Shown here piece after piece: positions 10,601 to 18,761 of a stretch of DNA of 64,000 nt. The stretch is from Draconibacterium aestuarii. GTDB taxonomy: Bacteria; Bacteroidota; Bacteroidia; Bacteroidales; Prolixibacteraceae. The notes below the pieces were generated by a model. That model saw nothing but the letters and a program-made list of their open reading frames with translations. It was not told the origin of the DNA and made no database searches. The translations under genes and the position numbers were made by a program. Position 1 is the stretch's first letter; every line of letters starts with the position of its first letter. The DNA is taken from contig JAPOHD010000005.1 of NCBI GenBank assembly GCA_026671195.1, positions 1-64,000 on the forward strand. Reading direction: 5' to 3'.

Positions 10601-11079
10601 TTTACAACCACTGTAACACCGGGAAGCGATTCTCCGTTCTGAGATTTTACCATACCCGTAATTTTTCGTTGCTGGCCAAAAATATTACCTGAATTTTTCA
10701 GGACCATCCCCTTGGGACTTATAATTATTTGCCGGTTGTTAATTGTATAACTAACATCCTCACCCAGAAAAATTTGATCAAGAACCTCTTGTACTTTTTG
10801 GTTATTTACTTTCACATCGACTTTCCGTTCAACATCAATTAATTTGTTGCTGTAGATAAAGTAAAATTCGCTGTTGTCTTCAATCTCAAAAAGCACGTCT
10901 TTTACTGTTACATTTTCCATATCGAGTGATAACCGTGTTACCTGCGAGTAAGAACTCACGGCAAAAACCTGGGCTATCGCGAAAAAGAACAAAAACGTAG
11001 TTAGTTTCATAATTTTAATCAGTTTTGTGAGCCCGGGATGTAATCCTCCCGTGCCTACCAAATTTCGTTTTTTTTCCAT
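7687..11079 (-). CDS. SusC-family TonB-dependent receptor with STN signalling domain
   Basis: I take the start at the ATG at 11079 (MEKKRN), because a long N-region and a hydrophobic signal peptide ending SSYSQ follow. The frame itself is open to another ATG at 11172, which would put 31 residues before the signal. Domains in order: STN (DMENVTVKDVLFEIEDNS onward, ~60 residues), a carboxypeptidase-D-like beta domain (KITGMVKSQNGESLPGVTVV), the TonB plug (QALQGAMAGVMVTRN to SIYGSRAAAGVILVTTK), then a ~22-strand barrel ending in an aromatic terminal strand (IFGVSVKF). The STN domain marks a transducer type that contacts a FecR anti-sigma factor, which is encoded next door. It imports oligosaccharides together with the SusD lipoprotein downstream. 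Confidence 0.95.
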   Translation of the reverse strand: MEKKRNLVGTGGLHPGLTKLIKIMKLTTFLFFFAIAQVFAVSSYSQVTRLSLDMENVTVKDVLFEIEDNSEFYFIYSNKLIDVERKVDVKVNNQKVQEVLDQIFLGEDVSYTINNRQIIISPKGMVLKNSGNIFGQQRKITGMVKSQNGESLPGVTVVVKGTSNGTVTNADGTFDLNVEAGAETLVFSFVGMKTQEISIGSQTVFDLVLEEESIGIEEVIAIGYGTIKKSDLTGAVGSVKGEVISERSTTQVSQALQGAMAGVMVTRNNNAPGSSATIRIRGITSIGDSNPLVIVDGVPVGSINDVNPNDIENISVLKDAASASIYGSRAAAGVILVTTKRAKSGDLSLDYNFEYGFEKPTEMAEYVDAIRYMEVVNELRWNDNGNNEGGEFPTYGEDVINNYASLNAENPDLYPNTDWVDLILKDKAPRQSHTIGITAGSKVIKTKVILSYDETDGLYEGRKYERLTARFNNDVTINKYLSASVDFYAKRSLSTNPSREPMYDMRISAPVYAAVWSNGLIAEGKSGNNIYGQYKYGGYKNNWNNQVGGKIALDFIPLEGLKLSAVVSPQFNYNKGKQFLKKVEYTDYDDPNTYVGTLQWSASTKLNESRNDNYNITKQFLINYTKSLSNHNFNLMAGYEDYTAFYEDLGASSDQLELSSYPYLDLGNENFLSNGGNAYENAYRSYFGRVMYNYNNRYFLQGNIRYDGSSRFAKDYRWGAFPSFSAGWVISEESFMQDVPVLSFLKLRASWGSLGNERIGNYPYQSTIGFSSALFYQGNNVISSQTAAQWAYAIKDISWETTESLDIGFDAVLFDNHFHITADYYKKKTKDMLLELEIPDYIGFDNPDQNTGMMDTKGWELELAWNDRVGDFTYSVSANVSDFKSEMGDLGGIQFLGDQVKFEGSEFNEWYGYVSEGIFQTQEEVDNSAVLNSNVAPGDLKYKDISGPDGVPDGIISADYDRQLLGGSLPRYMYGGNIRLGYKNFDLSMVFQGVGKQNVRMNTMMVRPLYENWGSVQQIIDDNYWSVYNTDQQNRSVEYPRLTYNNASNNYAMSDYWMFNGRYVRLKNMTLGYNIPKVVSEKININNIRIYGSFSDIFSLNKYPKGWDPEVSGTGYPITASYIFGVSVKF

Positions 11080-11307
11080 AGTTTTGTAATGGTTTGAATT
11101 TGACAGAATATTAAATCGTATTATTACGTATGAATTTGAATCAGAGATGGGAAGTGTTGGAGCACTTTCCATTTCGTTTAATTAGAATGAGCTTTTTTTC
11201 ATTGGCAAGTTTCTTTTAGTTTTTAGGTCTGTTTTATTTTAAATACTGGTTTTGGTAAAAAAGGCAAGGCTTGATATTTTCTTTCTGTTTCCTAAAACAA
11301 AAATGGT

Positions 11308-12387
11308 TTATCTAGCACTAATGGTATATTTTATTTTTTCAATTCCTTTCTCTCCGTCTTCATCAATATACTCCACGTTATACATAAGGGGAGCCGCTTT
11401 GCACAAATAATCAAGCACAAGCGGTAAGGTTTCGTTGACTATTGTAAAAGTGAATGGATGCATCAATAAATTTTCGGTATCACCCGACAAAACAATTTCG
11501 GCATCATATTTTCGCGACAGCGATTTACATACATCCTTTAAAACCACATTTCGGTACATGGTTTTACCGTCTTTCCACGCTACATCATCAAGTACATCTT
11601 CCCTTGAAATGCCCACTTTATTTGTACCCAGGTTTAAAATTGCTTTATCGCCGGGTTGCAATGCAATACTTCGTCCCGACATATCGCCAACCCTGCTTAA
11701 TTCTACTCTTCCCTCAACCAATACCGTTTCAACCTTATCTTCATCAGGATATCCCTTTACATTAAACTGTGTACCGGTTACTTTTATTCGTGCATCATTG
11801 GCAATCACTTGAAGCGGCAATTCCTTGTTTTTTGCCACATCAAAAAATGCCTCTCCCGCCAAATAAATGGTTCGTTCTTTTGTGTTAAACTGGTTTGAAT
11901 ATTTAATTTTTGTTTCAGAATTCACCCATACTTTTGTCCCATCGGGTAAAGTAATCTGACTTTGTTTGGCGGTTGGCACATAAACTTCAAAATATTCGGG
12001 CGTTACATTTCTATTTGTCAATTGATTTAGTACCGGGTACATCAGCAATGCAAAAACCAAAACTGCTGCTACAGCAATACTGCGCCACATTACTTTTGAT
12101 ACTTGTATTCTGACTTTTTTCGATTTTTCGCCTTTAAATTTATCCCAGGTTTCTTCAAACTGGTTGTGTAATCTTGAATCAGGAATTTCTTTTACTGAGG
12201 TTTTGTCTTCCATCGAAACCAGACCCTCAATTATGGTTCGGGCTATCTCTGCAGAATATTTCACCTCCGGAAATTGTTCAAAATAACCATCCCACATTTT
12301 TTGTTGTTTTGGCGAATTCTCCCTCACATATTCGTTGAAGTTTTCGCAAAATAAAAAATCGTCGGTATGTATATATTTTTTTTCCAT
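11308..12387 (-). CDS. FecR-family anti-sigma factor
   Basis: The 359-aa inner-membrane protein has a cytoplasmic N-terminal part, a single membrane segment at about residues 102-121 (SIAVAAVLVFALLMYPVL), a FecR domain (SQITLPDGTKVWVNSETKI, then ERTIYLAGEAFFDV) and a C-terminal DUF4974 domain (from about 280, MYRNVVLKDVCKSLSRKYD). The family senses substrate loading of an STN-type TonB receptor in the periplasm and controls an ECF sigma factor. It lies 56 bases after the sigma gene and 228 bases before the SusC start, the standard order for such a triad. Confidence 0.94.
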   Translation of the reverse strand: MEKKYIHTDDFLFCENFNEYVRENSPKQQKMWDGYFEQFPEVKYSAEIARTIIEGLVSMEDKTSVKEIPDSRLHNQFEETWDKFKGEKSKKVRIQVSKVMWRSIAVAAVLVFALLMYPVLNQLTNRNVTPEYFEVYVPTAKQSQITLPDGTKVWVNSETKIKYSNQFNTKERTIYLAGEAFFDVAKNKELPLQVIANDARIKVTGTQFNVKGYPDEDKVETVLVEGRVELSRVGDMSGRSIALQPGDKAILNLGTNKVGISREDVLDDVAWKDGKTMYRNVVLKDVCKSLSRKYDAEIVLSGDTENLLMHPFTFTIVNETLPLVLDYLCKAAPLMYNVEYIDEDGEKGIEKIKYTISAR

Positions 12388-12443
12388 GAACTGAATTTCT
12401 ACTCTCTAAATGCCTTAATTCTGATTCTGTACTACTGTTATTT

Positions 12444-13058
12444 TTAATATCTGCTGATTTGTTTGAAAAAATGAAACAGAACTACCATTTTTCCTTTAGG
12501 CAAATCTTCTTCAAAATCTTTTCTGATATTTCGCAGTGCGTTACAAAGTGTGTTTCTTACTGTCTGGTAAGAAACTCCCAGAACTTCAGCAATTTCTTTA
12601 CTATTAAATCCAGAAAAATATTTCATATAAATCATTTCTTTCTGCCTCTCTCCCAACCCATTAACCGATTTAAATAAAATTTTCAGGGTTTTATTGTTGT
12701 CCTCATCTTCACCATAGTTTGGATCCACGCTTTCGTCGAAATGAAAAGCCGGATTTACCGGATCAAACAGATCGGTTACTTTATACTGATTTGCATTTAA
12801 AGCTTTAAAAAGACTTCTTCTAACTGAACGAAACAGATAAAGCCTGATATTATCAGTATCGCTTAAACGATCTTTTCGAACCAAAATATTTATGAATAAA
12901 TCCTGGATAAGGTCTTCGACAAGCGCTGTGTCGTTGGTAAACTTTCGACAATAGTTGTATAAAAACCTATAATGTTCAAAATAGATTTTTTGAAAAGCAG
13001 CTTTGTTTCCTCCTTTGAAACTCTGCCAAATCCTAAGATCGCTCTCTTTATTAGTCAA
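12444..13058 (-). CDS. ECF RNA polymerase sigma factor (FecI/RpoE type)
   Basis: The 204-aa product has sigma region 2 (AAFQKIYFEHYRFLYNYCRK, then VEDLIQDLFINI) and a region 4 helix-turn-helix (YFSGFNSKEIAEVLGVSYQ, residues ~140-160). The reading frame gives a TTG start at 13058; no ATG lies near the N-terminus, so a non-ATG start seems real. It is the first gene of the sigma/FecR/SusC/SusD group and is expected to direct transcription of susC-susD when the glycan is present. Confidence 0.92.
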   Translation of the reverse strand: MTNKESDLRIWQSFKGGNKAAFQKIYFEHYRFLYNYCRKFTNDTALVEDLIQDLFINILVRKDRLSDTDNIRLYLFRSVRRSLFKALNANQYKVTDLFDPVNPAFHFDESVDPNYGEDEDNNKTLKILFKSVNGLGERQKEMIYMKYFSGFNSKEIAEVLGVSYQTVRNTLCNALRNIRKDFEEDLPKGKMVVLFHFFKQISRY

Positions 13059-13343
13059 GTTTTTTGTTTAGTTACACCTTTTTAAATGTAGTAACTATTT
13101 TTTTGTACTATCGAAAATTGAAAAAAGTACATTTTTTTTCAATCTCATTTGAAAAAGTTGTTTACAAAGGACAATTGAAGCAATAAGCGAATGAACCACT
13201 GCTTGCAATGCCACTTAATTCTTTCTTAAAATATTATATTCTTTACTGGCACCGTATTCCCAAGTTGTAATATTCTTATAACCAATTTTGATTCAGAAGG
13301 AGTAAATTAAACTATCACTGACAGGACTTTAAAAGTAGTGAGT

Positions 13344-15182
13344 TTAAATCCGTTGCACTAAAACCACCCAATCTTTTTCAACATCGGCAGGCGCATAACC
13401 TAAACTTTGGAAACCTGGCCCTGTTAAATTCAGAATAGTGCCTTCTTGTAAATCTCCTCCAATTCGCGGATTAAACCATTTTACAGAGAACGAGCCGTTG
13501 CCAATTAAATGCAACTTTGCATTTTTAGTACCTGCCGGAAGATAAACGATATAAATTTCTTCAGATTTTGCCAAACAATAGGCATTTTCTGCACGCACCA
13601 GCTCATCAAGGCATTTCATTTCTTCCAAAGGAAATTGTTTGATAAATTGAGTAGCAAAAGTTGATTGTTTCCACCAGTTTTCGCGGCTACGAAAATCTTC
13701 AAGATTTAAGTCGTTATGCGGGAACCTGTATCCGAAATACCACTCAACACCGGTTCCGCCGGACAGCAAAGTTCCCCATAAACAATGTTGACGAACAGTG
13801 TCGTGATCCGCATCAAATGAATCGGGCATTACGCCTTTCCATGCAGGTCCAATTTCATCAAGGTTAACAAGCCAACGTAAACCTGCTTTTTCCGATGTGC
13901 TTACCCACTTTTTAACACGTTCATGCACTCGTTTCGGATTTGCAATTTGTAACGACGGTCCATCCAGATCGTTAAAGCCCAGCATGGGATTGAGGTATTC
14001 ATCCTGATGTTCATCGTTGGAATGTGTATGTAAAACCACATTACATAGATATGGATTTACAGCTTTTATATAACTTGCCATTGCTTTTTTCTGTGCATCG
14101 GTTTGTCCGATTGGCGACCAATTCGTCGGCCCGTTTTCCTCACCAAGATTCCAGGTAACTGCCAGATGATGCCCAAAACGTGCAATTAATTCACGCAAAT
14201 AAAGTTTGCGCTGAACACCTGTGTAGCCCATATCAAGGAGACACTCGTTTTCGGTTTCCTGTAAAACAAAATGTGCCATTATTCCATTTTTCTCCATGTA
14301 ATCGAAAACCACTTCCCACTGATCCAATTTACTACAATCAAAACGATAGCGTTCGTTATGATCGTTGTAGGGCCACACGTCTTTGCCATCACCAATAATA
14401 TTCATGGTAAGCATGTATACTGAATTAACTCCCACTGAATTCAGATAATTTATAGCACCAATAATTCCTTTGCCTTTGCCTCCCTTCCATGTAGGATTTC
14501 CCTCTTTCCAATGAGCAATATGAGGTTCGTATTTATGAAGTGCCTTTGCTGGGTCGGCCTCTCCTTCGCGTACCTCTTTTTTTAAAGCATAGCGCGAAGT
14601 TTGATCGAACTCGTGGTAAGCCAGAAAATTCTCAGGACTGTCTGTTCCATTTTTTATCCAGAGTTCATCACTCTCCTGAAACTTAAAATAACCTTTGCCC
14701 CCATTTATAATTCGTCCTTTACTTCGAAAATCTTCTCCGGTTTTATCCGATGCGGCAATTCCCAGTGTTCCCTTTCTTCCATCCGAAACCAGAGTTTCAC
14801 CAAAATCGTTGCCATCACTCACCGCAATATCTTTTCCTTTTCTGAATGATATTTTGTAATTCCATAGTCCTGCTTCATCAGGACGAAAATGTATTTTCCA
14901 GATGTTTCCTGCAGATGCTGAAGTTTCTCCCGCATTTCCATCGGCTGCAAAATACCCGGGAACTGTTATCGACTTACTTCCTTTTGTAAATGTCCCCTCC
15001 AGTTTGTAATCTAAAAACGGATTTTCTTTTGCCCACTCCGATGACTCCGGGCCAATAACTACCAGAGTAATCTTATGCCACTGTTGTAATTCACCTTCAA
15101 TTTTAACTTCTGGTTTAGATTTAGTTGTTGGTTGACAGGAAATAAAAAACAGGAACGAAAAAAGATAGATTAGGTTTTTCAT
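13344..15182 (-). CDS. DUF5060-containing glycoside hydrolase-like lipoprotein
   Basis: The 612-aa lipoprotein (lipobox FISC, Cys16) carries an N-terminal DUF5060 beta domain at ~30-125 (QQWHKITLVV, DEAGLWNYKISF). A TIM-barrel-like middle follows, with LNSVGVNSVYMLTMNIIGDG, AVTWNLGEENGPTNW (candidate catalytic Glu) and LVNLDEIGPAW (second candidate acid). The C-terminal beta domain resembles the putative collagen-binding domain found after such barrels (KWFNPRIGGDLQEG). This architecture is related to GH140 and DUF4038 enzymes. Activity on a pectin- or glucuronoglycan-type side chain would fit the locus but is inference. Confidence 0.85.
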   Translation of the reverse strand: MKNLIYLFSFLFFISCQPTTKSKPEVKIEGELQQWHKITLVVIGPESSEWAKENPFLDYKLEGTFTKGSKSITVPGYFAADGNAGETSASAGNIWKIHFRPDEAGLWNYKISFRKGKDIAVSDGNDFGETLVSDGRKGTLGIAASDKTGEDFRSKGRIINGGKGYFKFQESDELWIKNGTDSPENFLAYHEFDQTSRYALKKEVREGEADPAKALHKYEPHIAHWKEGNPTWKGGKGKGIIGAINYLNSVGVNSVYMLTMNIIGDGKDVWPYNDHNERYRFDCSKLDQWEVVFDYMEKNGIMAHFVLQETENECLLDMGYTGVQRKLYLRELIARFGHHLAVTWNLGEENGPTNWSPIGQTDAQKKAMASYIKAVNPYLCNVVLHTHSNDEHQDEYLNPMLGFNDLDGPSLQIANPKRVHERVKKWVSTSEKAGLRWLVNLDEIGPAWKGVMPDSFDADHDTVRQHCLWGTLLSGGTGVEWYFGYRFPHNDLNLEDFRSRENWWKQSTFATQFIKQFPLEEMKCLDELVRAENAYCLAKSEEIYIVYLPAGTKNAKLHLIGNGSFSVKWFNPRIGGDLQEGTILNLTGPGFQSLGYAPADVEKDWVVLVQRI

Positions 15183-15251
15183 AGTTAGTAGAATTGGATT
15201 AAAATCAGCTATAAATACTGGACTGATCTGTAATTATTTTACATTAATTTT

Positions 15252-15959
15252 TTAGTTAACAGGTGTCGTTTTTTGTATAGGAGTTAAGTCAATTTTCCTG
15301 AACTCAACTTCAGATCCCTCAGCCTGCACAGCAATTTGCCCTTTTGTGGCAGTGCAGTTGTAGCCATAATTTACCAGTTCATTATTCACCCACACTTTTA
15401 TGGTATCAGCAACACATTCCACAACCATCGTGTTCCACTCTCCCAATGGATTTTCCGAATCATCAGTTAAATTTACAATCCTGCGTGTTTTTCCTTCAAT
15501 AATTCCCCACTCTTCTTTAGGACCACGACGTTCCAGCATATTCGGAACCTCAATATCTTCAACAATACACCAAAAATCGCCTGCATCTTTGTGCTGCATT
15601 TGTACTTCCAACGATTTAGGAAACATTTTATACAAAGCTCTGGGAGTTGATGCATGAACCAAAACACCACAATTACCTGGCGATCCGGCAAAACGGTATT
15701 TAACTTGCAATCTATAATTCTGAAAAACCGAATCGGTAATTAAATGACCCCGGGGATCGCCCATACTTACCAGCAATGAATCGCGGATAATAAATGATTT
15801 TGTTGTATCGGGATTTATGTCGGCAGCAGGAACATCCACATGCCACCCGCTTAAATCAACACCGTTAAACAGCTTCTTTGTTTTGGCTACATTAGAACGA
15901 TTTGACTGGCATGATATTACGACGGTTAAGATTACAAATAAAGACAGTAAATTTTTCAT
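15252..15959 (-). CDS. DUF1080 (3-keto-disaccharide hydrolase-like) lipoprotein
   Basis: The best start is the ATG at 15959 (MKNLLSLF), because the lipoprotein signal with lipobox VISC begins there; the frame is open 11 codons further upstream. The product (235 aa) is a single DUF1080 jelly-roll domain: KLFNGVDLSGWHVD at the start, DSVFQNYRLQVKYRF, the NCGVLVHAS strand, and a C-terminal GQIAVQAEGSEVEFRKI. Characterised members bind or hydrolyse glycosides, some after C3 oxidation of the sugar. This is notable because an FAD oxidoreductase is encoded in the same locus. Confidence 0.9.
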   Translation of the reverse strand: MKNLLSLFVILTVVISCQSNRSNVAKTKKLFNGVDLSGWHVDVPAADINPDTTKSFIIRDSLLVSMGDPRGHLITDSVFQNYRLQVKYRFAGSPGNCGVLVHASTPRALYKMFPKSLEVQMQHKDAGDFWCIVEDIEVPNMLERRGPKEEWGIIEGKTRRIVNLTDDSENPLGEWNTMVVECVADTIKVWVNNELVNYGYNCTATKGQIAVQAEGSEVEFRKIDLTPIQKTTPVN

Positions 15960-16042
15960 TCGTTTAGTTTTTGATTTGCTGAATCCAATCACTGTTTTTG
16001 CTCTTTCTCAGAAAGAAAAACAGAAAACACCCCGGTAAGTTT

Positions 16043-17311
16043 CTATTTTACAAACTTATCAGCCCACTTAATGTATTGCTCCCAATCGAAATCGGTAACA
16101 TCATGTTTTCCTGTTCTGATATGATAAGCTACCGTATTTTGAATGGGTCTATTTACTCCCGGCATTTCCTTTTGTACGATTCCTTCTTTACCGTATAATT
16201 TGTAAACCGGGCTTGCATAATAAGCTGATAAAAACTCTCCTTTCGGATCGGCCCAAAGATCTTCTTCGGCGCTGGCCACATAAACCGGGCGAGGTGCAAT
16301 TAACGCAATCAACTGATGCTGGTCAACCGGCAAAGCCTCTTCGTTTTTACTGTAATTCTTAAAGTTAGTACAAAACCAATGTGGAAAACTCCGATTAATG
16401 CGCCACACCGTTTCACCAAATCTTCGTTTTGAAAGAGCTGCTCCCCCACATCCCGAATCATTTGAAATTACACCTGCAAAACGTGTATCGGTAGCACCGG
16501 CCCAAAGCGAGGTTTTTCCCAGTCGCGAGTGCCCAAATACAATCACTTTTGAAGCATCAACATCAGCATCTTTTTGGAAATAATCCATGGCCCGGCTTAA
16601 TCCCCAGGTCCAGGCCGAAATAGAGCCCCATTCATTATCTGCAGGTTGTTGCTGATCGTCGACATAAAAAAAAGGATGTACTCCGTCGCTCATATCATCT
16701 TTATCCGGATCGATTTCGCCATAATAAATTACAGCCAAACCATAACCAGCGCCAATAATTTCATCAAGGGCCCATCTATTAGTTCGTACTCCACGCGACT
16801 GTTCGGTCAACTGGTTATGTATAATACCAAACGATGGATTATCGCGCGACCAGGCTTCAGAAATGAGAATATTAACATCGTTTGCAATGGTGTGATTTCC
16901 ATAAAAATTGTATCCCAAAAACACAGGTGCTTTCTCCACATTTATTGGCAGGTACATTAATATGGTATAACTAAGCGATCGATTATCTTTTTTAAAAGTT
17001 AACTCAACCTGTTTACGGCTTGCCTTACCATTTAATGCATTATTACTTTGCTCCACCACTTCAACCGATGAAATATTCAACTCTCCGGGAACTTCGCCAT
17101 ACACATTTTGTGTGAAAAAATTGAGTAATTCGGGGCGGCGTTTTTTCTCCCACTGTTTGGCATTTCTAATTTTTTTCCCACTAAAGGTTTTTAAAGGATC
17201 GGGTAACTTAAATTCGGGAACTTTACTTTCGTCGTAATTGGGTTCGTACTGGGCAAAAGCAAAAGGTTGAAAAAGAAAAAAGAATAAAGCGATAAAAACA
17301 AGTTTGTTCAT
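16043..17311 (-). CDS. CE15-like glucuronoyl esterase
   Basis: The 422-aa protein has a Sec signal peptide (ending FAFAQ) and an alpha/beta-hydrolase fold. The nucleophile motif GHSRLGK lies near residue 260, and the following ISNDSGCGGAAL is typical of CE15 esterases. A late RTGKHDVTDFDW supplies the candidate catalytic His near residue 404. Known family members cleave esters between glucuronic acid and lignin alcohols or other groups. It is the first gene of the glycan locus, downstream of the injection-system ATPase on the same strand with a 94-base gap and no clear terminator between them. Confidence 0.88.
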   Translation of the reverse strand: MNKLVFIALFFFLFQPFAFAQYEPNYDESKVPEFKLPDPLKTFSGKKIRNAKQWEKKRRPELLNFFTQNVYGEVPGELNISSVEVVEQSNNALNGKASRKQVELTFKKDNRSLSYTILMYLPINVEKAPVFLGYNFYGNHTIANDVNILISEAWSRDNPSFGIIHNQLTEQSRGVRTNRWALDEIIGAGYGLAVIYYGEIDPDKDDMSDGVHPFFYVDDQQQPADNEWGSISAWTWGLSRAMDYFQKDADVDASKVIVFGHSRLGKTSLWAGATDTRFAGVISNDSGCGGAALSKRRFGETVWRINRSFPHWFCTNFKNYSKNEEALPVDQHQLIALIAPRPVYVASAEEDLWADPKGEFLSAYYASPVYKLYGKEGIVQKEMPGVNRPIQNTVAYHIRTGKHDVTDFDWEQYIKWADKFVK

Positions 17312-17405
17312 GATATTATTTTAGTTGGTATGGATATAACTGTAAATATACTTTTAAAATTATTTACCCGAAAATATTTTCAACCAACACTATCTAACAA
17401 AAGAT

Positions 17406-18722
17406 TCAAGTCTTTCGCAGCATCTTCCCTTCTTTTTTGTATTCTTTTCGAATCCCTTTTAAAAGATCGTCCATTTTTAGCGATGTATTGTTTTTTTGAA
17501 GTGTTTGAAGCCCTGCAAATTGAATTGAATTTACAATGTTTGCACCCGAAAGATCGTAGTTTTTGGCGATCTCGTTTAAATTTAAATCTGAAGCTGCCTT
17601 TATGGACTCAGGAATATAGTTTTCCCAGAGTTTTTTTCGTTCATTAACACCGGGTTGTTCGAACTCAACAAAGGTGTTAAATCGCCGGGTAAAAGATGAG
17701 TCGATATTGGCTTTCATATTCGAAGCCAGAATTACCAGTCCGGCGTGCGCTTCAATTCTTTGTAGCAGGTATGAGACCTCTTGGTTTGCGTATTTATCGT
17801 GGGCATCGCGCACATTGGTACGTTTCCCAAAGATCGAGTCGGCCTCATCGAAAAACAAAATCCAGTCTTTGTTTGCCGCTTTATCAAAAAGTTTCGAGAG
17901 GTTTTTCTCTGTTTCGCCAATGTATTTTGACACCACCATGGAAAGATCGACACGAAAAACATCGCGATTGGTATATTTCCCCAATAAACAGGCAGTCATT
18001 GTTTTTCCTGTTCCCGGCGGGCCATGAAATAAAATACGGTAACCGGGTTTTATTTTTCCGTGCATTTCCCAGTCATCCAGAAGTTTCGAATTGTAATTCA
18101 GCCAGGTTTCCATCTCCTTAATCTCGTCAAGTGTTTTTTCCTGCAAAACCAGATCTTTCCACTCCAGCTCTGTTTTTATCAACTGTGCCGGGAAATCGCT
18201 GCTTAGTTTTGGCCGCGATATTTTTCCCGAAAGAAATAAGTCAACATACTCCTCGTCCATTATCAACCGGCCACTCATTTTTGGTTCACCCACCGGCACT
18301 TGTTCAATGTAAACTACACTTTTGCGAGCAAACAAATGGTCTTCATCAAATAGTTTTGCAACTTCGGAACGTTTCTCCACGTCTTTTCCGGCAAGAATAT
18401 ACAGGACGGTTTCGCCGGTTGGTAAAATCCCCCTGTGATTTTTACCTTTTACTCCGCCAAATTCAGGAAAATCTCCGCCATTTGGAAGATATTCAGCAAT
18501 TATGTTGTTGAAGAATTCGGGCGAAATATGCGGAATCAGGGCGGTTAAAAGAATAGTTATTTCGGACTCTGATAAGTGATTTTTTTTTATAAAATGATCA
18601 AATTCTCCATCATCTGAAACATTCAGATCATTGTTATTTGATTCTTCTGCTTTTAGAAACTCTTTATCTAAACGATGTTTTATTTTTCTCCTTAAATAAT
18701 CAAAATAAACGGATTCTAACAT
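17406..18722 (-). CDS. eCIS AAA+ ATPase (Afp15/Pvc15 type)
   Basis: The 438-aa product has a poorly conserved N-terminal half and a C-terminal AAA+ module: Walker A (FHGPPGTGKTMTA, ~230), Walker B (WILFFDEADSIFG, ~285), a sensor-1 region (LVILASNMKANID) and an arginine-finger SSFTRRF. Afp15/Pvc15 ATPases are a constant part of extracellular contractile injection systems and support particle assembly or cargo loading. It closes the operon, 39 bases after the DUF4157 gene. There is nothing odd in the motifs, and it should be active. Confidence 0.94.
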   Translation of the reverse strand: MLESVYFDYLRRKIKHRLDKEFLKAEESNNNDLNVSDDGEFDHFIKKNHLSESEITILLTALIPHISPEFFNNIIAEYLPNGGDFPEFGGVKGKNHRGILPTGETVLYILAGKDVEKRSEVAKLFDEDHLFARKSVVYIEQVPVGEPKMSGRLIMDEEYVDLFLSGKISRPKLSSDFPAQLIKTELEWKDLVLQEKTLDEIKEMETWLNYNSKLLDDWEMHGKIKPGYRILFHGPPGTGKTMTACLLGKYTNRDVFRVDLSMVVSKYIGETEKNLSKLFDKAANKDWILFFDEADSIFGKRTNVRDAHDKYANQEVSYLLQRIEAHAGLVILASNMKANIDSSFTRRFNTFVEFEQPGVNERKKLWENYIPESIKAASDLNLNEIAKNYDLSGANIVNSIQFAGLQTLQKNNTSLKMDDLLKGIRKEYKKEGKMLRKT

Positions 18723-18761
18723 ACCTGCAATTCTTATCAGATTAGTTCTTACTACTGACGG

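Noticed and set aside
10160-10642. 160-codon plus-strand frame inside the susC gene
   Set aside because: Antisense to well-conserved TonB plug and STN codons; a shadow.
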